64,000 nt of DNA from Trissonchulus latispiculum. Its lineage: Eukaryota > Nematoda > Enoplea > Enoplida > Ironidae. Both the position numbers and the translations under genes were made by a program. Shown one piece after another: positions 49,486 to 59,407 of the stretch (its first letter is position 1; every line of letters starts with the position of its first letter). The notes beneath the pieces were generated by a model. The model was not told the DNA's origin. It made no database searches and saw only the letters and a program-made list of their open reading frames with translations. Location of the stretch: the NCBI GenBank assembly GCA_030248195.1, contig JASAND010020154.1:1-64000 (forward strand). Direction: 5' to 3'.

Positions 49486-51531
49486 CTAAACTTGCAAAGG
49501 CCGTAAATTTCGGGCATGTGCACAAAATGTTTCGTTGCTGTCTAAATCCTGGAGGACACACGTCGCTGGAGATAGCTTCTTCTTTACGCGATAAGGTCCT
49601 TGCCACCTTCGGTCAAACTTTTTGTTTCTGTAGAAGTTCCGAAGCAAAACTAACTGACCAGGCATGAACTCTGGCGACCTAGCCTTAGATTTGTGGGCTC
49701 TTTCTTGCCAGTTGTGGGCCTTTCGCTGCCCTCTTAGAGCTTTGGCCTGCAACTGTGCTAGTCCTCGCCTAAGAAAGTCGTAGTACTCTGTAACGTCGGA
49801 GCTCGGTAGGTCGTGCCCAATGCTTACTAAATCAGACGGTAATCTGGGCAGCCTTCCAAATAGCATTTGAAAAGGACTAATACCGGTGGAGCTGTGCACG
49901 CTACTGTTGTAAGCAAAAGTCACGTAAGGCAAGAATCTATCCCATTTTCTCGGAGAGCCCTGGACACAAACTGAAATTTGTTCAGCCACTGTCCTATTTA
50001 ATCTTTCTACCAGGCCGTTGCTTTGCGGGTGAAAAGGCGTTGAATACAGTTGCTTAATTTCAAGGAGGCTAGTTACATTCCTTAACAACTTAGACATAAA
50101 TGCAGCCCCTCTATCCGACTGAAGTACCACCGGACAACCGTGCTGTAGTACCACGGAGTCAACAAGGGTTTTAGCAACTGTAGCTGCATCAGCCTTTCGG
50201 CAACTTGCTGTTACCGCCCATTTTGTGAAATAGTCTATAAATACGATAGCAAAACGGTTGCCCGTTCGTGTTCTCGGAAGTGGGCCTAAAATATCTACGC
50301 CTACACGTTCAAATGGCTGGTCTGCTAGTATTTGCTGTAGTGGAGGTCTACCAACTGTTGAACTCTTAACAGGTTGGCATCCAGAACACTTTCTGCACCA
50401 ACTCTCGACATCACGAGCCATACCTGGCCAGAAGAACCGTGGCGAAAGCCGCGCAAGTGTTCGCTTGAATCCAAAGTGACCTGCTAAAAGACCACCATGC
50501 ACTCCACTTAAAAATTTAGCCTTTAAACTTTCGGGAATGACAATTTTACGATTCTTAAGACGCCTGCTGTATTTGCATAACAACCCATTGTCGATGCAAT
50601 AGCCACTAAGTGACGTGTCTCTAGACTTCAACTGACGAAGGTGCTTTAAGCAGAAGGGGTCTTTCCGCTGGGCCTCTGCTAACTCTTCCAATGAAATACT
50701 TGAAGGAAAGCCGGCTGAAATGATTGCTGCCAATGTCGGGTTACGGGAGAGATAATCCGCGTTCCCGTTGTCTTTGCCACGCCTGTAAACTACGTCAGTG
50801 ATGTTATACTGACCAAGATCCATAGACCAACGAGCCAATCTACCTTTCGGATTCTTAATACTTCGGATCCACTGCAAAGGGTTATGGTCTGTTACCAGCT
50901 TAAACTCATGGCCATAAAGATACGGTCTGAACTTGTCTTCTACCGCCCAGTGCATGGCTAGTGCTTCCTTCTCTATGGTGGAATAATTCTGCTCACTGGG
51001 ACGCAACCCTCTACTGGCATAGCATATAACCACTTCCTCTCCTTCTCTGTGCTGGGACAACACCGCCCCAAGACCGCTGTCGGAAGCATCTGAATATACA
51101 ATAAATGGCTGCGAAAAGTCCGGTCTACGTAACAAGGGCTCGCTGGTCAGCACCCTCTTTACCGTTTCGAACGCTTTCTGACAATCAGTACTCCACCTGA
51201 ACGGGACGTTCTTTCTCAGAAGCCTGGAGATGGGTTCAGTGACATGCGACAAGTTCGGAATGAAATGACGATAGTAGGAAGCTAGACCAAGAAAACTTCG
51301 CGCCTCCTTAGTACTCCTCGGAGCGGTCAACCTACTGATGGCTTCGGTCTTGGCAGGATCGGGCTGGACGCCCTTGGCACTCACTAGATGTCCTAGGTAC
51401 ACTACCTGTAACTGACAAAATGAGCATTTCTTTCCCTTGAGCTTGAGGTTTGCCGACCTCAACCGCTCTAGGACCTCGCGAAGCCTAATCAAATGTTCCT
51501 CAAATGTTTCCGAAAAGATTGATGTCATCAT
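49486..51531 (-). CDS. pol: RT C-terminus, RNase H and integrase of element A, right copy
   Basis: A 681-codon open stretch with the intact second half of pol. RNase H has DASDSG. The integrase zinc domain follows (H-x4-H then C-x2-C in WCRKCSGC). The DDE core has D in VDILGPLP, D in SDRGAAF and E in LVERLN, then the C-terminal tail. The Met at 51531 is not a real start; upstream RT is broken by deletions at the YIDD site near 51535. Combined with the left copy's intact gag-PR-RT, both halves of a full element are visible in the window, on different copies. Confidence 0.9.
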   Translation of the reverse strand: MMTSIFSETFEEHLIRLREVLERLRSANLKLKGKKCSFCQLQVVYLGHLVSAKGVQPDPAKTEAISRLTAPRSTKEARSFLGLASYYRHFIPNLSHVTEPISRLLRKNVPFRWSTDCQKAFETVKRVLTSEPLLRRPDFSQPFIVYSDASDSGLGAVLSQHREGEEVVICYASRGLRPSEQNYSTIEKEALAMHWAVEDKFRPYLYGHEFKLVTDHNPLQWIRSIKNPKGRLARWSMDLGQYNITDVVYRRGKDNGNADYLSRNPTLAAIISAGFPSSISLEELAEAQRKDPFCLKHLRQLKSRDTSLSGYCIDNGLLCKYSRRLKNRKIVIPESLKAKFLSGVHGGLLAGHFGFKRTLARLSPRFFWPGMARDVESWCRKCSGCQPVKSSTVGRPPLQQILADQPFERVGVDILGPLPRTRTGNRFAIVFIDYFTKWAVTASCRKADAATVAKTLVDSVVLQHGCPVVLQSDRGAAFMSKLLRNVTSLLEIKQLYSTPFHPQSNGLVERLNRTVAEQISVCVQGSPRKWDRFLPYVTFAYNSSVHSSTGISPFQMLFGRLPRLPSDLVSIGHDLPSSDVTEYYDFLRRGLAQLQAKALRGQRKAHNWQERAHKSKARSPEFMPGQLVLLRNFYRNKKFDRRWQGPYRVKKKLSPATCVLQDLDSNETFCAHARNLRPLQV

Positions 51532-53896
51532 TAGACTAAACAGATTTTGCTAGTCAACCCACTAAGAACAAACTGCATCATCCGTTGGAACGTCGCTGCC
51601 GCATTACACAGCCCAAACGGCATGACGTTGAACTGGTAGAGACCGTTCTGGCAGACAAAGGCTGTTTTTCCTTGTCCTTCTCCGCCATGGGTATTTGCCA
51701 GTAGCCTGAGCTAGATCTAAACTTGTGAAGTATTGGCGGACCCTAAAGTATCCAGCGATTCATAATCCGTGGTTAGGATGAGAGTCTTTTACCGTGACAG
51801 CTTAAGACGACGGAAGTCTATGCAAAACCTGTCACTACCATCCTTCTTCTTTACAATAACTATGGGCGAAGCCCATGGGCTAGTACTCGGACTAATGATA
51901 CCGCGTTTTAGCATGCTCTGAATATTTTCCTCAATTACCTTCTTCCTTGATTCGGGCTCGCGGTAGTGTTGCTGCTTTATCGGTTGAGCCGATGTGGTCT
52001 CGATACGATGCTCTATGACATTGGCCAAACCCATGTCATGATCTCCAGTTGAAAACCTATCGGAATACTCCGTAAGGAGTTGAACCAGCTGATCGTAGTC
52101 CCGCGGCGACAATTGAGCCTTGGCATTACTTAAATTCACTCCTAAAGGTTCGTTGGGTTCGATGGGGCTGAAACCGGGTCATTATTAGCCGTTGAGGCAG
52201 AGTTCACTGCGTTGCAGGAAAGAATATCTTCTCTAACCGCGCTAACTCCCAAATGAGCAGAGGCAGTGCCTACTGTCAGCCCACGGTGCAAAAAGTTCTG
52301 CGTTTGTGGGGTTCGCTAAGCGCAAAGGAATGTGCCTGTTCCGAGAGACGACACATCTGCCAAGCAAGAACTGCTGCTTGGAATCAGAGAATTTGGAACA
52401 ATAGGTTCCACAAGCAGACTTTGGAAACTCGGTTCGCCGGTCCCGGCGGCAAAGTTAGAAAGGGGTGAAAGGTTAAAAGAATGGTTTGTTAAAACGAGAG
52501 AGCGGTTTTAGATTCGGAAGTTTGTCTGCATGAACAGTAGAACTATTGGTAGAGTTCCTTTGATTGAAATTCCTTGTGTTTCCCAGAAGCGTCCAGATCA
52601 GTGGTCGTTTTCAACAACTAAAAAACAATAATTTCGCTGAAAGGCACGCGGGTGAAGCTAAAAGGGTGTGCACACCGGGGCGTGCTGCTATAGGGGGCCA
52701 GAGGTGCTGAAACTTTTTCCCAAAAGACTTGCTATTTTAGGGCCGGGCCGTGTCTACCAAAGCTTTACAGAAATACCTTCACTAACAGTTAACAAAGACA
52801 GGTAGTACAGAGAAAACGACGAACAAGAAGCATTGTGAGGTTATAATTACACAATTCAAATTTAACTTAGGAACAGAGTATTTGGAGTGAACCCACTCAT
52901 CGGGAGGAGAGGGCAAGGTTCCCCGCGGCTTAGCGCGGCCTCGAGACGGCCTTGGACCAGAAGCACCTAGACGGTACGAACGTGGACTACGTATTAGGAT
53001 TTGTGCGTAGGTGCAATGCGCGCAAGCATACCACCACAGTGATAGAATTTTGACCGCTGCTACTGCGGTCCACCTGCTTTACGCTCGTTCCTTAGCTGTG
53101 GAGCTGCAATGATCGGTAGTTCTGCACCTGACGACCTAGTTGTGCACCTGGTTCTCCAGCATGCTACAAGTTTGCAAGACGTGCACAGTCTCGGCGTTTG
53201 TTGGCGCAGTCACCGCTGCAACCGCTTCCTGTTTTTGAAACTTTTCTAAGACGGACTATCTTACCATCTCTTGCACGGTTTTCAACTCTGTCTAAGCAGT
53301 GACCTCAGAAGACTGTTCAGGATTTGGAAACAATTTGCGAGAGTACTCCTCTTTTCTAGCCAGTTCAAGAGCTTTTTCCAAGTTTTCAGGGCTCTGTTTT
53401 ATAAAGTTTACGAATTACGGCAGAGATTGATTTGCAGCAGTAAATCACTCCTTTTCAGCTGGTCATCAAAAGGCCGTGCCAGCTTGTGCCGCTGCAAACG
53501 ATAACAAATTCTGTAACTGACTCGGCGTCTTTTTGCTGACAGTCTTGCAGCCACACCACGAGGCACGCCTCATTTGGAGGACAAATTTTCTTGACAAAAG
53601 TAGTTTGAACTGATTTAGAGACTGTTTTTCCTCTCTGTTAACCTGTCGATTTGGCGGCATCCTTCAAGAATGTAGGGAGAAGCGCAAGGAGTCAGCGGGG
53701 ACACGTTGTGCCTTGATACCGTTTATCGCTTTAAACCAGTCACGCATTTGGTTGGTGACAAGAAAACTGGGAGGGGGAGGGATAGCATTTAACTGTAAAA
53801 CTGTTAAAGGGGACCCTGTTTTTCGACCGACCCTTCTCAGCACACTCGGTTCCGGCGACTCCTGGCGCCTTCCCCTTCGTTGACTCGACGAGGCAT
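51532..53896 (-). pseudogene. Gag, protease and RT N-terminus of element A, right copy, broken
   Basis: Homologous to 556-3240. Many 1-5 base deletions, denser toward 53896 than elsewhere in the window, for example in the first 80 codons of gag (53664-53896). Readable pieces include the RT segment 51789-52139 and parts of the zinc-knuckle region near 53020-53060. Confidence 0.88.
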
Positions 53897-54118
53897 TGCA
53901 CAATCTAATACAAACTGCTATGCTACTCACTGTTTTCTGGTAGTTGAAGTACCAGGTTCAGGTTCTTCGTCGAAGCCTTCTTCACGGGTGGCCAGGCAGA
54001 TTCACGTCACGGGGTGCGTCGAGGTTCCTTAGATAAGGCGAAGAGTGGTACGGGAAGGTGCCAGAGAAAAGGCACAGAGGGGAGGAATTCAGGCCGTTCC
54101 CGGCCGATGACCAAAAAT

Positions 54119-54431
54119 TGGAGGGTCGTAGGTGGAAAGTTCGCTTTACCGAGAAGCAGTAATATCTAGCTTAGGTGGTCGCTAGTGAATTACAAGTAAC
54201 ACGCTTTTACTAACTACTCCAGTTCACAATAAATAACGCAACCAGTAGTAAGAAGATACAGAATCATTTCTTAGCTTTTCTAAACGTATTGCATCTGCTC
54301 CTGCCGCCTTGCTGGAGCCTCCCTATCAAGTACTTTTTGTCTGGGTTTTGCTCTTATTTTTGTGTCTCCTTTTGCTAGCTGTTTCATAGTAGTTGAACCA
54401 ATCTCATCATAAGCTCAAAACTGTCGTTACA
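54119..54431 (-). repeat. 5' LTR of element A, right copy
   Basis: About 313 bases; shorter than the 3' LTR through scattered small deletions. Ends at the CAAGG duplication. Confidence 0.9.
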
Positions 54432-56946
54432 CAAGGATCATCTTTTTGCAGACGAACATCAGGCACAATCTGCGGTGAATCAGAACACAACTGCACGACC
54501 TATCGGCGCTGTGGGAACGCCACGTCGTGGTGTACCCTTTGTGATCAACGGGATTCTCTCCTTGTTGGTATTCATCCTATGGGGAATCGCTTTTCCAGTC
54601 GGAGCTTTCCAGACGGTTCAGTTATGTGGTGGTTCCCGCAGTGGCTATCCGATTGCTATCCCAAGTCAAGTGCACTGTGACCTTCCTCCTAAGGTCGTAC
54701 CTTTGCCGGTACAGGCAGAATTGTATGTCCCCAGATCAGCACCATTCACTTCACCTGCTTGGAAGTGCCAGATTCACTCTCGTACAGTTTGTACTAGGAC
54801 TTCTTTTGTCGGCGGTCGAGGAATTGTGGCAGATCAAGTATCCACTAAGGCAGTGCATCCTTACGTTTGCCGACGAGCTGCACGTTTGAAACAATGGAAC
54901 GGCCACACGTTGCTCAATGTCACCCAAAGCTTTTGGTCAACCGCTGTCGTGCTCCACATCTCTTACCGTTGGTGTTGTTACGATTCCTGCACTACAGCGA
55001 CTAACTTTCTTTTGGAGAAAGGAGTGGTTGCTACCACTCAGGGAAATACTGTAGCCAGCGATCTTGGAGATGTTGGTGGATGTAGTCCTTCACTTGGGAT
55101 TTGTGTCAAACTTGATCAAACGATACTGTGGCACCCGATCAATGTGAGTAGTTTGTGTTTTTACGACTACAAGGGATCATATGCTGCACAGCTATCTGGC
55201 AAGCATCTCCTACTAGATGCTGAACAAGTTGCTTTGGTACTCACACAAGAAGGCAATGTCCATTGTCTGGCACGAAAAGTTTTCTTCACAGCACAAGGAC
55301 CTGTCGTTGTGGTTTCGAAAACGCCGCGGTTGAAACGTTCATATTTGAAAAATAACACTTTGGATCCGAATCGCTGGGGTTATGGATCGGAATCAGTTAC
55401 TGACCCAATAAATGCGAAGCTACAGTTTCTGGAAGACCGCATACAGTTCGCTGAAACGACCAGCTTCCGCTCAGTTTGGTTTGCATTGTGTACAGTGGCG
55501 TCTCGACAACTGTTGTTCATCAATCAGCTAATAAGAATTGACCCGACAATGGGAGCACGTGTCTTATTGAACCGCACTGACATACATGCCGTCGTAGCTG
55601 GAGAAGCGCTTATGGTGTGGCAGTGTAAACAGCTTGCTGTGGAGCACACTTTTTGGAACTACAAAGTCGATAGCACATGCTACGAAATGCTACCAGTGCA
55701 AATCAACGGTAGTATATGGTATGTCATTCCAGGAACCCGCGACATTACTCGTGTGTCACCCGTTGTTTCCTGCAGTCATCATATCCACGGGATGTTCTCT
55801 CGTGGTAACCAGTGGTTCTCCGAGAATGGTTTGACCCATGTAGATACGGTTAACCTTGCCATGGGTCCAACTGGACACGTAAGCTCCTTCACTTTTAGTG
55901 CACCGGCCCTGTTTCACACCGATCTTGCTGGGATCATAGCCAGTGTTGGAATGCTCCGCACACATTATGGGCGTCTTCTTTCCGTGGAAAGACGTTTAAA
56001 GCGTCTGACAAATTATACCGCGGGTTTGTCACTGGACCCGTCAGCAGTCTACTTCACCTTAGCCGGGATTGGTGATGGAATTGGACATGTTGTAGAGTCC
56101 GCTGGAACAGCCGTCGGTGATGTTCTTCATGGCTTGGGTGCTGGTGTCGGTGATGCGGTGCAAGGATTAGGCAGAGGTGCTGCGGAACTTCTCAAGGGGC
56201 CGATACAATTGCTCATCAATGTGGTTGTCCTCCTTGCAGTCCTTGGTATCGTCGGATACGTCAGCTATCTGGTCTTGGTTAATCGAAGACACTGGTTTAT
56301 GAACCTGTTCAGACGTCATGACAATGACTCTCCGCCACCGCCACCCGGTCATGACATGCCTTCCGAGATGGCCTTGGAAGCCGATGCACACCCCACGTCT
56401 TCCAACGCTGAATTGTTCAGGGTATCCACTGAGCAGCCCTTATGGCCGCCGCCGATCGCAACGACCAAGTCTGTAGACCCTGCTTGTGTTGCCTCGGTGC
56501 TGGTAAACAACAAGCCTGTTGATGCTCTACTGGATACAGGTAGCGAAGTTACCTTGATGAATCGTCGAGAAGCCAGGAGACACACCAGAATCTCTAGCCT
56601 CACTCCATCACCCAAGTCAGCTAGATCTCTTACTGGACATCCTCTTTGGCTGCTTGGTCTTTTCTTTGCTGTCGTCCAATTCGGGTCTGTGACTATCCAC
56701 GATCAGCCAATTCTTGTTATGAAGGATTGCCCCTATGACATGCTCATAGGTAGAGATCTCCTGCGTAAAGTTGGAAAGGTAACCTTCGATTTCACCGCGA
56801 ACGCCATGGCTTCCCTTAGTCATGTTCGCATATCGCACGAGTTATCACTCAGCCACGAAAGAAGCTCCCTTCTTCTTGCTCTTTGGAAGGGATCCTGTTC
56901 TGCCCATGCAACCGGTACGAACATTGTCCCCTCTTATCTTATCTGA
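54432..56946 (+). CDS. Envelope-like membrane region fused to retropepsin, element B
   Basis: Open from the CAAGG site; no ATG opens it, and the frame matches gag. Counting from the GTG at 54475: hydrophobic segment 20-45, then a Cys-rich region with several N-glycosylation sites (NVT, NVS, NRT, NGS, NYT), basic cleavage-like sites RLKR (285-288) and RRLKR (506-510), a Gly-rich amphipathic stretch 528-570, a strong transmembrane helix 577-602, and a basic then Pro-rich inner tail. This layout is that of a viral fusion glycoprotein; the Gly-rich stretch before the anchor recalls gB-type (class III) proteins, unproven. Residues 665-780 form a retropepsin with DTGS (687-690) and MLIGRDLL (756-763). 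After about residue 780 the frame runs into shifted integrase sequence, so the native end is lost. Confidence 0.75.
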
Positions 56947-58870
56947 GATAGAGGACTACAAGATAGAACTTCCTCAGCGGCTCGCAGAAGCCTGGTCGTT
57001 TGTTCAGAAGAATCTTGAAGATGCCCAAGCGAAGACCAAAAACATCTATGATCAGACAGCAGTTCCCCATTCCCTGAGGATTCAGGATCGCGTGTATTTG
57101 CGAAATACACCTGTTCTGCCAAAAGGCCTAACCCCAAAATTTGCAGATAAATTTACGGGTCCTTTTCGTGTCATTGCCTTGTCTGATGATCATAAGCGCG
57201 CGTGTCTGCGAAATCTGAAAAATCCTCGCGCGTGTGTTTCGTGGCATCACGTGGATAACCTGACGCGTCATGTTCCCACCTTTAGCCTCACTCTTCCAAC
57301 CAGCGAAGAACTTGCTGATGCTACCCCGGAAACTCTGTCTCCACCAGTCAATGGCAACTTGTCCAAATTATCGCCTCAAGGATACGACCAATCAAGAGGA
57401 TTGATGGACCAGCAGTCAAGTTCAGATGATCAGGCTGGTGGTGATCATGACCGTTCATCGCGAAACCCTATCGACGACGACGAGCAACCTCAGCAAACCC
57501 GATATAATCTGCGTGCCCGTCGGCCACATTGTGTTTTTCTACTCCATGCAATTTTCCTGTTTTGTCATTGTCTGAATAATACTGTTCTTGCCTGTCATGA
57601 CTCAATAAATACATTTTGTGTTCTCTCTGTCTTCGCTCAGGCTAAGGCATTCTACGTTGCACAGAACCATGATTTTGGGTTTAACTCTTTCGGGATTTGT
57701 TCCAGGATGCCATCAACGTCAGACTATTCCATTGTGAATCATTACGACATCTTATCGCCTTATAGCCCGAGGGCCTACCTGCGGCTTGGCATGCAGCTGT
57801 ATAATGTCGAACAGCTATTCCAGGTTGTTGAATCTCGCCAGACAGGGCATCCAGATCTTGCTGAGGCCAAAACGGAAGATACGTACCTCCTCCACCCTGA
57901 TTTTCTTCTTCGGGATTACCCTTCCTCCCCCGATGCCAAGTCTCTCTTTCCAATCTATTGGGTTCGCTCCCGTTGCAAGGTCCGCCAAACGATTTGGCAG
58001 CTTTGCTCTCAGCAGCGGCCTCAGTTTCGCTCAGCCCTCCGTCATCACCCCACTGGTGCGGAATTTCTGTTCGCGAAACCTCCGACGGTGAATGAGTATC
58101 TGTGGACAACTGGCGAGCGCAAGAGTAAGCTGCTCAGATGCCCGACTCAATTTCCTGGGAAGAACTTTCTCAGTGAGGTGGTTGAAACTGTGCAGCTGGC
58201 TCTTGCTACCAACCGACCACCCCCTCTCCAGATCCAAGATTGGATTACTACGGATCAGACACCGTCGTTGGACCCCCGCTATGGTTTCCTGATCCTTGGT
58301 GATTCCCTGCTTAAACATCTTGCCTGGGTGGAATCGGGCTTGCCTGTTGTTCAGGGCGGATGCCATTTCCACCACGTTCCTGATCTGCTGAAGCTGGTTC
58401 CTCATGACTGCTTTCAGCACATCATCATCCATGTCGGAACTCTGGAGGTTACTACACCATCAAACGCTGCAAAGCGATACTTGCATAAGATCTTCAATCT
58501 GATCGGTCACCGCCACTCGTCTGTTTGGTGGTCTGCTCCTCTTCCAGCTCAAAAGCTCGATCCCACTGAGTTGGACCGTTTTAAGTCTTGGTTGAATCGC
58601 CAATGCCGCAAGGCAGGTATCAACTACATCGATCCAGCTCCTCGATCAAATAATCCTCTCAAGAATAGTGACTACTACCCTGATAAGCTTCATATCAAAC
58701 CCAGCGGCCTGCGGAAACTGTTGCAAGCCTGTGAGACGAAAATCCCTGCTCTTCGACTCTGTGATCGTGGTATCTTAGCCGGTCAGTACAAACAAGCTCT
58801 GCGTCCCGGCCATCCGGATACCTACGTGGTTGCTCAGAATACAATCCTTAAATTCCTAATCACACGGTGA
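56822..58870 (+). CDS. Integrase tail, NADAR-like and SGNH-like domains, element B
   Basis: 682 codons. Residues 1-30 are the end of an integrase core (AYRTSYHSATKEAPF, FGRDP) and 80-150 its tail with a GPF motif (112-118). Residues 150-232 are low-complexity. A short hydrophobic Cys-rich segment lies at 237-268. Residues 307-460 resemble NADAR/YbiA domains, which in characterised members cleave N-glycosidic bonds of riboflavin intermediates or ADP-ribosyl guanine: YNVEQLFQ (Glu330), AK (372-373), W380, and GKNFLSEVV (Asn448). Residues 488-640 resemble an SGNH hydrolase, with GDSL (493-496) and D-x-x-H (621-624), but GTLEV where the usual Asn would be. The Met at 56822 is an accident of the deletion joint. 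NADAR call moderate, SGNH call fair. Confidence 0.7.
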   Translation: MFAYRTSYHSATKEAPFFLLFGRDPVLPMQPVRTLSPLILSEIEDYKIELPQRLAEAWSFVQKNLEDAQAKTKNIYDQTAVPHSLRIQDRVYLRNTPVLPKGLTPKFADKFTGPFRVIALSDDHKRACLRNLKNPRACVSWHHVDNLTRHVPTFSLTLPTSEELADATPETLSPPVNGNLSKLSPQGYDQSRGLMDQQSSSDDQAGGDHDRSSRNPIDDDEQPQQTRYNLRARRPHCVFLLHAIFLFCHCLNNTVLACHDSINTFCVLSVFAQAKAFYVAQNHDFGFNSFGICSRMPSTSDYSIVNHYDILSPYSPRAYLRLGMQLYNVEQLFQVVESRQTGHPDLAEAKTEDTYLLHPDFLLRDYPSSPDAKSLFPIYWVRSRCKVRQTIWQLCSQQRPQFRSALRHHPTGAEFLFAKPPTVNEYLWTTGERKSKLLRCPTQFPGKNFLSEVVETVQLALATNRPPPLQIQDWITTDQTPSLDPRYGFLILGDSLLKHLAWVESGLPVVQGGCHFHHVPDLLKLVPHDCFQHIIIHVGTLEVTTPSNAAKRYLHKIFNLIGHRHSSVWWSAPLPAQKLDPTELDRFKSWLNRQCRKAGINYIDPAPRSNNPLKNSDYYPDKLHIKPSGLRKLLQACETKIPALRLCDRGILAGQYKQALRPGHPDTYVVAQNTILKFLITR

Positions 58871-59114
58871 ACGACGACTTAACAGCTTGGATTATTTACA
58901 TTATTCTTGTTCTTATTTTATTTTTGCCTTACGTATTTAATTATGCCCTTATTCTGAATTTGCGACAACGCACATATTATTTTCCTTGATTTTGCGACAA
59001 CGCATATTTCTTTCAATTCCTGTTTTCTGATTTCGGCGTAAAGTGCCCTCCCCAGAGATCCATCTTCCTTTGTTCTGACTACAACGAGGACGTTGTCCAA
59101 TTTTACCGGAGGCG
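58871..59114 (+). other. 3' non-coding region of element B
   Basis: Contains two exact TGCGACAACGCA words at 58961-58972 and 58993-59004, each able to fold as a 4 base-pair stem with an ACAA loop. No strong polypurine tract; the bases before the LTR read ACCGGAGGCG. Confidence 0.7.
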
Positions 59115-59300
59115 TGTCAGCAACTTTCTCTCCTCATTGTTTTGACTGTGAATATTGAAGCCTAGAACTTTTAGAACTTTTAAAATGTGTTGACTCAGTT
59201 TTTTAGAACCGAACTTTGAATTGCTCATTCGAGCGTGTTGTCTGTTACGTTTATCTTGCTTGGTAGGCTAGTAAAGTGTAGGATAGGCACTCTGCTGACA
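59115..59300 (+). repeat. 3' LTR of element B
   Basis: Same 186-base sequence as 46379-46564, followed by the TAAA duplication. Confidence 0.92.
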
Positions 59301-59407
59301 TAAAGAAAACGAAAATGCAACAAAGCAATTGTAAAACAGCTAGAAATCACACACAGATTACCACCAAGACATCTGAAAAACCACTGACATTTCAAAATTC
59401 AAAAAAG

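Larger units (their letters stand above)
27415..54408. repeat. Right arm of giant inverted repeat
   Basis: Reverse-complement partner of bases 1-27045. The base pairing with base 1 lies at about 54408, inside the 5' LTR of Ty3 element A. The sequence beyond 54431 cannot be tested for symmetry because its partner would lie left of the window. This arm has more frameshifting indels in the GPCR, kinase, VPS36 and gag copies than the left arm, but it holds the intact integrase half of element A and the longer STIMATE exon. Confidence 0.95.
48377..54431 (-). mobile_element. Ty3-type LTR retrotransposon A, right copy
   Basis: Minus-strand copy of 1-6419, complete at both ends. Exact CAAGG duplications lie at 48372-48376 and 54432-54436. 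LTRs are 48377-48708 (3') and 54119-54431 (5'). Polypurine tract at 48709-48723. Confidence 0.95.
46379..59300 (+). mobile_element. Chimeric LTR retroelement B, with element A inserted
   Basis: LTRs at 46379-46564 and 59115-59300 (186 bases each, TGTCAGCA...TGCTGACA), with TAAA duplications at 46375-46378 and 59301-59304. Order: LTR, tRNA-Met primer site, hairpin leader, gag, [element A], envelope-like region, protease, [deletion], integrase tail, NADAR-like domain, SGNH-like domain, LTR. Without element A it is about 6.9 kb. RT, RNase H and most of integrase are missing, so it could move only in trans. The two ends are assigned to one element by matching LTRs, TSD and frame continuity around the CAAGG site. 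Confidence 0.87.

Noticed and set aside
58600..58615. Leader hairpin word TGCCGCAAGGCA inside the SGNH-like ORF
   Set aside because: Single copy in coding sequence; not enough to link it to the leader array.
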